64,000 nt of DNA, taken from positions 918,272 through 982,271 of the forward strand of contig NZ_QLMC01000002.1 of assembly GCF_003259745.1 (NCBI RefSeq), in the 5' to 3' direction. A program made the position numbers and the translations under genes. The DNA comes from Larkinella arboricola (GTDB taxonomy: Bacteria > Bacteroidota > Bacteroidia > Cytophagales > Spirosomataceae). Shown in pieces: positions 18,974 to 26,380 of this stretch. The notes below the pieces were generated by a model. The model searched no databases. It was not told the origin of the DNA and saw only the letters and a list, made by a program, of their open reading frames with translations. Each line of letters opens with the position of its first letter. The first letter of the stretch is position 1.

Positions 18974-20115
18974 AATTCCGGAATGTCAACCCAGCACCGT
19001 TTTTCCCAGCTTTCAATGCCTTTTTCGGCCAGTTGAACCCCCTTGGCCCCCTCCCGCAAATCCCACGGAAACGGTTCGTCCTTCACGACGTGCTTCAGAA
19101 AAAGCTCCCACTGCACCTTGAAGGCGTTGTCAAACAATTCCTGCTCCGGTACTTTGGCCCAACCCTCAAAAAACTTGATGGGCTGCTCAATATCGGGGTT
19201 CCAGACGGGTTTGGGCGTGTTGCCGTAATGCTGAATATAGCACTCGCGCAGACCCGCCACCGCCGAGCCTTTCGTGCCGTCGACGTGCAGCGTCAGCAGG
19301 TCGTCGCGCCGAACCCGCGTGGTCCAGGAAGAATTAAATTGGGCAATAACGCCCCCTTCGAGTTCAAACGTCGCATAGGCCGCATCGTCGGCGGTTGCCA
19401 CATACGGTTTTCCCTGCTCGTCGATCCGTTCGGGAATGTGGGTGGCGCCCAGACAGGACACGGATTTTACTTTCCCAAATACATTGTCGAGCACATACCG
19501 CCAGTGGCACAGCATATCCACGATAATACCGCCGTCGTCTTCCTTGCGGTAATTCCACGAAGGCCGCTGCGCCGGAATGGTGTGGCCCTCAAACACCCAG
19601 TAGCCAAACTCGCCCCGAACGGAAAGGATTTTACCAAAGAAATCATTCTCAATCAGCCGCTTCAGTTTCAGCAAACCGGGCAGCCAGAGTTTGTCCTGCA
19701 CTACCCCGTTTTTCAGTCCGGCTTCCTTGCAGAGATGGTAAAGCTCCATCGCCACTTCGGTACTGACGGCCGTTGGTTTTTCACAATAGACGTGTTTTCC
19801 GGCTTCCACGGCTTTGCGGACACCCTCAGCCCGACGGCCCGTGGTCTGGGCGTCGAAATAAATAATGTTATGCGGATCAGCCAGGGCCTCATCGACGTTG
19901 GTCGTCATCTTGGTTACGCCCGACTGCTGACACAGTTTTTCGAGTTTATTGACATCACGGCCCACCAGAATCGGATCGGGCATAATCACCTCGTCCGGTC
20001 CGACCTTTACCCCGCCCTGTTTGATAATGGCGGCAATGGAGCGCAGCAGGTGCTGATTGGTACCCATCCGGCCCGTGACGCCGTTCATGATAATACCGAC
20101 TTTGTGTTCTTTCAC
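18970..20115 (-). CDS. Cytoplasmic Gfo/Idh/MocA-family oxidoreductase
   Basis: This 381-aa protein has an N-terminal nucleotide-binding region (VGIIMNGVTGRMGTNQHLLR) and the substrate/NAD motif CEKPTAVS, typical of Gfo/Idh/MocA enzymes. No signal peptide is present, unlike the second family member downstream (16792-18090). Its stop overlaps the SDR start by 4 bp, and it lies 25 nt after the isomerase gene. Two oxidoreductases of this family in one operon, one cytoplasmic and one exported, suggest stepwise oxidation and reduction of a sugar. The exact substrate is unknown. Confidence 0.88.
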   Translation of the reverse strand: MKEHKVGIIMNGVTGRMGTNQHLLRSIAAIIKQGGVKVGPDEVIMPDPILVGRDVNKLEKLCQQSGVTKMTTNVDEALADPHNIIYFDAQTTGRRAEGVRKAVEAGKHVYCEKPTAVSTEVAMELYHLCKEAGLKNGVVQDKLWLPGLLKLKRLIENDFFGKILSVRGEFGYWVFEGHTIPAQRPSWNYRKEDDGGIIVDMLCHWRYVLDNVFGKVKSVSCLGATHIPERIDEQGKPYVATADDAAYATFELEGGVIAQFNSSWTTRVRRDDLLTLHVDGTKGSAVAGLRECYIQHYGNTPKPVWNPDIEQPIKFFEGWAKVPEQELFDNAFKVQWELFLKHVVKDEPFPWDLREGAKGVQLAEKGIESWEKRCWVDIPEL

Positions 20116-20140
20116 TGTTGAATAAATGGTTTGACGGTTT

Positions 20141-21019
20141 TTATGAATGATACAAATAGCCGTTTTTGATTTTTTCGAGAAACTCCTTCTGATCTTCGGC
20201 CCAGTAGCGGTTCGAAAAGATTTCGACCTCGTTGAACCCGTTGAAACCCGTCGCTTCGACCCACGACCGAATCTGGCGGACGTTGATGCAGCCCTCCCCC
20301 ATCAGTCCCCGGTCGTTGAGCAGGTCCTCCGTCGGGGTTTTCCAGTCACAGATGTGAAAAGCGAACAAATGGCCGTTTTTACCGCACCGCTGGATTTCCT
20401 GTTCCAGATTCGGATCCCACCAGAGGTGATACACATCAACGGCTACGCCCACCAAGGGCGAGTTGAGTTCCTCGGCCATATCGTTGGCCTGCCCTAACGT
20501 ATTGATCGCCGAGCGGTTATCGGCGTACATCGGGTGCAGCGGTTCAATGGCGAGCTTCACCCCGCTGGCTTCGGCATGGGGCAGCAGGGCGGCAATACCG
20601 TCCCGAATCTGCTTGCGGGATTCGGTCAGGGGCTGGCCGGGAACGGCTCCGCAGACCAGCACCACGTGCGGGGCACCCAGTTCGGCGGCTTCGTCGATGG
20701 CCCGGCGGTTTTCGTCAATGGCCGCCTGACGACCTGCCGCTTCGGGGTGCGGAAAAAATCCGCCCCGGCAGAGCGACACCACCGTCAGGTTATGATCCCG
20801 CAGAAGCTGGCCCGTCTGGTAGATGTTGCGGTTGGCGAGCGCATCCCGCCAGACGGTAATGCCGCCAATGCCGGAGAGGGCAAAATGCTCGGCGGCTTCC
20901 TCCACCGACCACGGCTTAGTCGTAATGGTATGGACGCAAAGTTTTGAAAAGTCCCGGAATGGAGATTCCGGGAACGCCGGTTCTCCCGGCGCTGATTCCG
21001 GTTGCGGTGTCAGGTTCAT
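20141..21019 (-). CDS. Sugar phosphate isomerase/epimerase-like TIM-barrel protein
   Basis: This 292-aa protein belongs to the xylose-isomerase-like TIM-barrel family (AP endonuclease 2 fold). Visible family segments are LAIEPLHPMYADNRSAI (metal-binding Glu and His), GVAVDVYHLWWDPNLEQEI and FAFHICDWKTP. An upstream ATG would add 30 residues, but the start at 21019 is chosen because it makes an ATGA overlap with the stop of the preceding GH88-like gene. Its operon position suggests isomerisation or epimerisation of the sugar freed by that hydrolase. The specific reaction is not deducible. Confidence 0.85.
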   Translation of the reverse strand: MNLTPQPESAPGEPAFPESPFRDFSKLCVHTITTKPWSVEEAAEHFALSGIGGITVWRDALANRNIYQTGQLLRDHNLTVVSLCRGGFFPHPEAAGRQAAIDENRRAIDEAAELGAPHVVLVCGAVPGQPLTESRKQIRDGIAALLPHAEASGVKLAIEPLHPMYADNRSAINTLGQANDMAEELNSPLVGVAVDVYHLWWDPNLEQEIQRCGKNGHLFAFHICDWKTPTEDLLNDRGLMGEGCINVRQIRSWVEATGFNGFNEVEIFSNRYWAEDQKEFLEKIKNGYLYHS

Positions 21020-22398
21020 GCCAGGGCTCCGAAGAAGGTGTAATAGGGTTCGTTGTTCAGGACGCGTTGCAGGTAGAGCGCCACTTCGCGGGCGTGGTAA
21101 TCGCCCCACATGCTCGACTCGCCGTAGGGTATTTTGCTCTCTTCGGGCACGTAATCCCAGCCGTTGGGCCGGTGGTAAATCGAGTGCAGAATCAGCCCCT
21201 GGTGGTTCGGGTCGGTACTCAGGTAGGGCTCGGCAAACAACGTATCTAACACCGTTAACCCGGCCTGCCAGTACCGTAAGCCGTTTTCTACGTCGCCCCG
21301 TTCGGACAGGTATTTGCCCAGCCGAAGCAGCCCCTGCGCCCCGATGGCGGCTGCGGAGCTATCCACCGGCTCAAAATCGTTGTACGGATCGGCGGGCCGG
21401 TTCAGGTAGTCGCCCATTTTGGCCAGACCGGGAGCGCCGGTGTCCCAGTACGGAATGCCGTTGGCGGGCGTGTGTTCGATGTAAAAATCGCAGGTGGCGC
21501 GGGCGGCTTTGAGCAAGTAGGCTTCCACCACCGTCCAGCCGCCGAACGGTTCCAGATCGGTTTTCTCGAACGTATTCAGGTATTCGAGTTGTTCGGCAAA
21601 ACCGCACATGGCCCAGGCCAGGCCGCGCGTCCAGGTCGAGAAACCGGTGTAGCCCTGCTGGGAGTTGGGGCAGCGGAAATTACCGTCTTTGGTATTAAAC
21701 ACGCTTTCGTGCGCCGTGCGGCCCCAGAGGTCGTAGGTATCGCGCCCTTCGCCGTAAAATACCGAGTAGTCGGCGGTGGCTTTCATGTGTTGCAGGGCGC
21801 GGTCGAGCAGGTTAATCACCACATCGCCTTCCCCCTGAAAAACGTGGCCCAGACTGTGGCTCAGCACCACCGCCCGGCACGAACGGATGGTATCCACAAA
21901 AAGCGAATGCGGTCCGTTGAAGGAGTGAATAAAGCCGCCGGTTTTCATGGTCGTCCAGCGGCTGGCCTGCACCGCACCCGAGATTTTGAGCGCCAGTTCG
22001 TAGAAATTCTTTTCCCACTCGTTGAACTCCGTTTTGCCTTCCCGCATGAGCCGCAGCAGGTTACCGTAGGTGCTCACGTTGTTGAAACCGTGGTCGTGCA
22101 CGCCGATGTGGCTGATGTGCGGGGCCATGACCGTGAGGGTTTTCTGACGCCCCATTTCCAGAAAGCTGGTGTCGCCGGTGGCATCGAATTGCAGAATGGC
22201 CGAGCCAAACTGAAACCCCTGGGTCCACTCGGTCCAGCCGCGGGTGGTATAGTGGCCCTGTACGGTAAAAACAGGGGACCCTTTGGCGGTATCGTACTGG
22301 GTATCAATGAGTTTGATTTTTTGGGCGGATAAGTCCCAGAATTGTTGAAGTCGGGTGGTGAAGTCAGCCGGTTGGAGGGCGTTGTTGATTTGAATCAT
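21016..22398 (-). CDS. GH88-like glycoside hydrolase (unsaturated glucuronyl hydrolase family)
   Basis: This 460-aa alpha/alpha-barrel protein has no signal peptide and is therefore probably cytoplasmic. Family-like features are GVHDHGFNNVSTYG with Asp102, SLFVDTIRSC with Asp169, TWTRGLAWAMCGFAEQL and SMWGDYHAREVALYLQR near the C-terminus. The two aspartates match the positions of the catalytic pair used by GH88 enzymes for hydration of unsaturated uronates released by lyases. It is the first gene of the minus-strand operon, so a 4-deoxy-unsaturated uronide or a related glycoside is the likely input substrate. GH105 or another related family remains possible. Confidence 0.8.
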   Translation of the reverse strand: MIQINNALQPADFTTRLQQFWDLSAQKIKLIDTQYDTAKGSPVFTVQGHYTTRGWTEWTQGFQFGSAILQFDATGDTSFLEMGRQKTLTVMAPHISHIGVHDHGFNNVSTYGNLLRLMREGKTEFNEWEKNFYELALKISGAVQASRWTTMKTGGFIHSFNGPHSLFVDTIRSCRAVVLSHSLGHVFQGEGDVVINLLDRALQHMKATADYSVFYGEGRDTYDLWGRTAHESVFNTKDGNFRCPNSQQGYTGFSTWTRGLAWAMCGFAEQLEYLNTFEKTDLEPFGGWTVVEAYLLKAARATCDFYIEHTPANGIPYWDTGAPGLAKMGDYLNRPADPYNDFEPVDSSAAAIGAQGLLRLGKYLSERGDVENGLRYWQAGLTVLDTLFAEPYLSTDPNHQGLILHSIYHRPNGWDYVPEESKIPYGESSMWGDYHAREVALYLQRVLNNEPYYTFFGALA

Positions 22399-22590
22399 TG
22401 GTCAGGTAATCGGAAAACGAGAAAAATCCTTGGAATTACCCGTATAAGACAAAACCGGCCCTGACTTACCGTTTTTCGGGGAAAATATGTTCTGACGGGC
22501 TTTTTTGGCAGAGGGGCGGCTCCGGGATGTGACTTTTTTGCTCCGCATCCTTCCAATAAGATAACGTCTTTTCACTTTACCAGTAAGCTC

Positions 22591-23553
22591 ATGAACCGAA
22601 TTCTTTTGGCAGCGTCGTTTCTGATCGCTCAATTTTCTGCCCGGGCCCAGCAACCCGCCCCCCTGATTGAACGCACCGAATCCATTATCTACGAAAAGCG
22701 GGTAACCGAAAAACGAGTGGCCAACCCCGATCTTCCCGGCCCGCCGGTTTCAGAAAACGCTTCTTCGGCTGTCGTGGCAACACCGGTTCCGGAGCCTGCG
22801 GTTCCGGTCATCAGTTCCCCGCCCGGCCCCGCCCTTGCCCCGCAGGCGGCTTATCCCGCACCCACCGCTGCCCCCGACGAAATCCGGCAGTTACGCAGAC
22901 TGATTGAAGCGCAGGGGCAAAAAATCGACAGCATCCGGCAGGAAATTGCCCGGCAGAAACAGGCCGTCATGGCACCGCAAGACCCGCACCACCCGGCAGC
23001 GCCATCCCAAGCCCCAAAACGGGATAACATTTCGGTGGGGGTTTATATGGGGCCGAATCTTTCTGCTTATTCAACGGATCAGGATAGTCTGGGTTCCCGC
23101 GCCCGGGTGGGCTATCAGTTCGGTTTATACGTGCGCGGAGGAGGCCGCCTGTTTGGCCAGCTGGGCGCTGAATACGTCGGCATTTCCTCCAGACGTTACA
23201 GCAAAGACGACAAAGGCACCTCACTCAAGCAACTCAACAGCACCATTAATACGCATTACATTCAGGTTCCGCTCCAGATCGGTTACCGCCCCCTGATGAC
23301 GCAATCCAGACGGACGGGTATCCGGATTCAGGCGGGGGCTGAATTATCGTATCTGCTCCAGGCCGACAAAAACGATTTTAAACTAACCGACGAGGATTAT
23401 AACCAAACGGTAATTAATCTGCTGGGCGGCATTGGCTTTGATCTGGGGCCGATTACACTGGATATTTCGTATCACCACGGCATCCGGGATGTGTACAGGG
23501 CCGAAAATGCCAAACTGCGGATGGTGGGTGCGAGTCTTGGATTCAAGTTTTGA
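22591..23553 (+). CDS. Outer-membrane beta-barrel protein with proline-rich and coiled linker
   Basis: This 320-aa protein has a signal peptide (to about residue 19, QFSARA-QQP) and a Pro/Ala-rich low-complexity stretch (about 50-105). A short coiled helix follows (IRQLRRLIEAQGQKIDSIRQ), then a C-terminal eight-strand-type barrel (about 150-320; ISVGVYMGPNLSAY, GARLFGQ-type strands, ending LRMVGASLGFKF). It fits the outer-membrane beta-barrel (PorT/OmpW-like) superfamily common in Bacteroidota. The linker may span the periplasm or bind peptidoglycan. The function is unknown, and the gene appears monocistronic. Confidence 0.75.
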   Translation: MNRILLAASFLIAQFSARAQQPAPLIERTESIIYEKRVTEKRVANPDLPGPPVSENASSAVVATPVPEPAVPVISSPPGPALAPQAAYPAPTAAPDEIRQLRRLIEAQGQKIDSIRQEIARQKQAVMAPQDPHHPAAPSQAPKRDNISVGVYMGPNLSAYSTDQDSLGSRARVGYQFGLYVRGGGRLFGQLGAEYVGISSRRYSKDDKGTSLKQLNSTINTHYIQVPLQIGYRPLMTQSRRTGIRIQAGAELSYLLQADKNDFKLTDEDYNQTVINLLGGIGFDLGPITLDISYHHGIRDVYRAENAKLRMVGASLGFKF

Positions 23554-23665
23554 AAGACAACAGGCGGCTTTTTTCGGATCATTTCCAGAAGGCCGCAAAA
23601 TGTATCCCATAGCCTCATTTACGCCATTTCTGCACTAACTTTTTTCGTCTATCAGGACTTTCCCT

Positions 23666-23735
23666 TAAACGGCCTGGCCACTGGCTGATTCTACCGGTTC
23701 TGCGCCGGAGAGAACAGTTTAGCCAGGCCGGTTTA
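23666..23735 (+). other. Long imperfect hairpin in the spacer before the alcohol dehydrogenase gene
   Basis: CGGCCTGGC (23670-23678) pairs with GCCAGGCCG (23722-23730), extended by TAAA/TTTA with one bulge. The 43-nt loop holds its own CCGG...CCGG stem. A T/A-rich tract (GTTTATTTAAAC) follows. It may end the upstream barrel gene or be a structured leader of the dehydrogenase gene. Confidence 0.4.
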
Positions 23736-23812
23736 TTTAAACAAACTAGTCACCGACACCTTACTTTTTACAGCCGACAAGGCCGTTGACTTTCTTAATT
23801 AAACCAAACCGT

Positions 23813-24877
23813 ATGGAAAGTATGATGAAGGCTGCACTGAAAACAGCCCAGGGCGATTTTGAAGTAACCAACGTGCAAACCCCTAAAATTCCCCGCCCCG
23901 ACTGGGTGCTGGCCCGCGTTCGGGTAGCCGGCATCTGCGGAACCGACCTTCGGCACTGGAAACACGCCGAATCGGACCTGGCTCACAAAATCATGGGGCA
24001 CGAACTGGCCGGCGAGGTCGTCGAAATCGGAGATGCCGTCACCAACGTCAAACCGGGCGACCGGGTTGTCATCGAAACCCTTCTGGGCGATGAGACCTGC
24101 CCCTGGTGTCGCTCGCAGCAGTATAACCTCTGCCCCCACCTCTATGAGGTGCGCATGGAAACCGTCTCCCGGGCTTTTGCTGGCTACCTCATCGCGCCCG
24201 CCAAGAATTTATACAAACTACCCGATCACGTGAGTTTTGAAGAAGCCACGCTGCTGGACACGTTTTCGGTTTGTCTGCACGCCGTTCAGCTTAGCGGCCT
24301 CAAACTGAACGACAAGGTAGCCGTCATTGGAGCGGGACCAATTGGATTGGGGCAGCTCCAGCTAGCCAAGGCAAACGGGGCGGATGTGATTGTAACCGAC
24401 GTGGTTGATTCTTCGTTGCAGCTGGCCCTGGAGTTGGGTGCCGATGCCGTCGTGAACACCAAGACGCAGGACGGTTACCAGAAGGTGATGGAGTTTACGG
24501 GCGGTCGCGGAGTGGATATCGCCTTTGAATGCGCCGGTGGCCCCGCCATGCCCGTTACCCTGCCGCAAGCCACCTCGTTTGCCCGAATCGGCGGAAAAGT
24601 GGTGATTGTTGGCGGTTTTGACCCGGGCAAAACTGCCATTGAACTGGAATGGCAACGCATCCAGATGGCCCAGATTCAGCTTATTCCGAGTGCCAGCTAC
24701 GCGTGGTGGGGCATCGATCCCGAAATGCGGATTTGCCTCGATCTGCTGGCTAAAGGTAAATTAAACGCCCGGAAGCTGATTACCCACAGTTTTTCGCTCG
24801 ATCAGATTAATCAGGCGTTTGAAACGGCCCAGGACAAAGAGAAGACGCACGCCATCTTCGTCGCTCTAACCATTTAA
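23813..24877 (+). CDS. Zinc-dependent medium-chain alcohol/polyol dehydrogenase
   Basis: This 354-aa MDR protein has the catalytic-zinc residues in AGICGTDLRHW and MGHELAGEVVEIG, and the NAD-binding motif VAVIGAGPIGLGQ. The structural-zinc lobe reads DETCPWCRSQQYNLC: three of the four usual cysteines are present and the first position is Asp. It probably oxidises a sugar alcohol or threonine-like substrate. The ATG at 23813 is preferred over an in-frame TTG at 23786, because similarity to family N-termini begins at MKAALKTAQGDF. Later ATGs at 23822 and 23825 are equally possible starts. Confidence 0.88.
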   Translation: MESMMKAALKTAQGDFEVTNVQTPKIPRPDWVLARVRVAGICGTDLRHWKHAESDLAHKIMGHELAGEVVEIGDAVTNVKPGDRVVIETLLGDETCPWCRSQQYNLCPHLYEVRMETVSRAFAGYLIAPAKNLYKLPDHVSFEEATLLDTFSVCLHAVQLSGLKLNDKVAVIGAGPIGLGQLQLAKANGADVIVTDVVDSSLQLALELGADAVVNTKTQDGYQKVMEFTGGRGVDIAFECAGGPAMPVTLPQATSFARIGGKVVIVGGFDPGKTAIELEWQRIQMAQIQLIPSASYAWWGIDPEMRICLDLLAKGKLNARKLITHSFSLDQINQAFETAQDKEKTHAIFVALTI

Positions 24878-24940
24878 ACAACAATGCGTTGGATGGCATC
24901 CTAGGTAATGTCCAACCAATGCGCTACCCAATTTACAGTT

Positions 24941-24985
24941 GGCACTTCGCAGGCCGGACGGACTCAACGCGGCCTGCGAAGTGCC
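24941..24985. repeat. Perfect 15-bp inverted repeat in a palindrome-rich convergent spacer
   Basis: GGCACTTCGCAGGCC (24941-24955) and GGCCTGCGAAGTGCC (24971-24985) are exact reverse complements around a 15-nt loop. Two further small hairpins follow: CCTGT/ACAGG at 25002-25014 and TCCATT/AATGGA at 25029-25043. The spacer lies between convergent genes. No U-tract follows, so ordinary rho-independent termination is not clear. Confidence 0.85.
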
Positions 24986-25046
24986 GATGGCCACCCCGCA
25001 GCCTGTTCCACAGGACGGCCATCACGAGTCCATTCGAAATGGAGGG

Positions 25047-25478
25047 TCAGGCGGCCAACTGCGCCGTATACCGTTGTTCCAGCAGGTGCGGGTTTTCGTA
25101 GCGGTTGCCCAGTACCCGAAGCTGGCGGGCGTGTAGCGCACTGAGTGAAAAAGCCGGGAATTCGCCGGTTCCGAGGGGTTGAAACAGGGCGTACCCGCAG
25201 CGGTGGTTCGACCAGCCAATCTCAAAAATCCGTCCGTCCCACTCCACCAGGTCGCTTTCGTACAGCAGGATTCCCCGCCGGTCCGACTGCCCGATGGTGC
25301 GCATCAGCCGCCAGGCGAACGCCGTTGTCTGGGGTTGCCCATCGGCGGGTGGTAGTTGACTGACCAGGGCCAGGGCTTCCTGGAGCCAGATGGTCAGATA
25401 AGGTTCGGGGGTCATGGGGAGTCCGGCCAGGTAGTGCATCTTCTGGCCGTCCCAGATTCGGGATTGGATGGGTTGCAT
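25047..25478 (-). CDS. YopX-like (phage-type) small protein
   Basis: This 143-aa protein resembles YopX-family proteins, which are typical of phages and prophages. The N-terminus IQSRIWDGQKMHYL matches the family opening (IKFRAWD-like). The middle reads RTIGQSDRRGILLYESDLVEW (TGL.D..G..IYEGDIV-like), and the end LRVLGNRYENPHLLEQ matches the common VIGNIYENPELL close. Its biochemical role is unknown. No other phage gene is seen nearby, so it is an orphan or domesticated copy. A palindrome-rich spacer lies directly downstream. Confidence 0.65.
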   Translation of the reverse strand: MQPIQSRIWDGQKMHYLAGLPMTPEPYLTIWLQEALALVSQLPPADGQPQTTAFAWRLMRTIGQSDRRGILLYESDLVEWDGRIFEIGWSNHRCGYALFQPLGTGEFPAFSLSALHARQLRVLGNRYENPHLLEQRYTAQLAA

Positions 25479-25795
25479 ACGCTTAATCGTAATAAAGTTC
25501 TGCTAGTATTTATAACAAATCTATATCATAAACGCGCATTTTACAACCCGGAAGGATGGAGTTGTATTATTTCACGCAAATAAAACCTATTCTTTTGCGT
25601 GAACGGTCCAGTTTTATCCTAGTCCAGCCGATAACGGGAAATCCATCGCCGTAAACTCTAAAAAAATCATACTTTCGTCATAATCTTTTCTTTTCAATTC
25701 CTTACCTTCGCTACCACGCTAACTTTACTATACTCTACTGCCTTTTCTCGAAAGTAAACAGTAGGTCACATAGAAAGGCGGCTTTTCAACAAACG
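25479..25795. other. Divergent promoter region of the YopX-like and sigma-factor genes
   Basis: These 317 nt carry no gene. The segment is AT-rich. TACCTTCG at 25703-25710 is a one-mismatch -7 element for the sigma-factor gene (about 85 nt before its ATG), and TACTTTCG at 25670-25677 is a second similar box. Neither has a clear TTG partner. Confidence 0.5.
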
Positions 25796-26380
25796 ATGGA
25801 TAACCATTACCTTCTCTGGACGCAGGCAATTTCGGGCGATGCAACCGCGTACGCAAGGTTGGTTCATTTGTTTTTTCAGCCCCTGTTCCTGTATGGATGC
25901 AAGTTTACCCGCAACCGGGAACTGATTAAAGACTGCATTCAGGATGTTTTCCTGGAAGTCTGGCAAAAACGGGCGTTGCTGGATTCTGAAATCCCGCCCA
26001 AACCGTACCTGATGGCATCCTTACGCCGTCGAATTCACCGGGTTGTTCTAGCCAACCGCCTGGTACTGGACCCCGATGACCGCTGCGCTGACCCGGAATT
26101 TGAAGTTGAATTCTCGGTGGAAGAAGCTTTTATTCGTGAGGAGGCCACGCTGGAAACCGCCGGGCAGTGCCTGCGGCTCCTGCATTCGCTGCCGAAACGC
26201 CAGCAGGAAGTCATTTACCTGAAGTATTTTCAGGAACTCAGCCGCGACCAGATGGCCGAGGTCATGAACATTTCTCCGCAATCGGTTTCCAACCTGATTC
26301 AACTGGCGCTGAAATGGCTCAGGTCCCGCCTGAAATCCAAAGTCCTGCTCGTTTTGTTACTCTTTCCGTATTTCTGCTAA
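25796..26380 (+). CDS. ECF-type RNA polymerase sigma factor (FecI-like)
   Basis: This 194-aa sigma-70 family protein has region 2 at about residues 20-85 (CIQDVFLEVWQKRALLDSE, PYLMASLRRRIHR) and region 4 at about 125-180 (LPKRQQEVIYLKYFQELSRDQMAEVMNISPQSVSNLIQLAL helix-turn-helix). It probably directs transcription of the SusC/SusD-type locus under control of the FecR anti-sigma factor at 29909. The two are separated by a 3.3-kb gene on the other strand instead of being adjacent. Its last 24 bp overlap the 3' end of that convergent gene. A hydrophobic C-terminal tail (VLLVLLLFPYF) is unusual. Confidence 0.92.
   Translation: MDNHYLLWTQAISGDATAYARLVHLFFQPLFLYGCKFTRNRELIKDCIQDVFLEVWQKRALLDSEIPPKPYLMASLRRRIHRVVLANRLVLDPDDRCADPEFEVEFSVEEAFIREEATLETAGQCLRLLHSLPKRQQEVIYLKYFQELSRDQMAEVMNISPQSVSNLIQLALKWLRSRLKSKVLLVLLLFPYFC

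Noticed and set aside
19033-20121. A 362-codon plus-strand frame opposite the cytoplasmic oxidoreductase
   Set aside because: Shadow of a well-supported gene; no motif in the frame.
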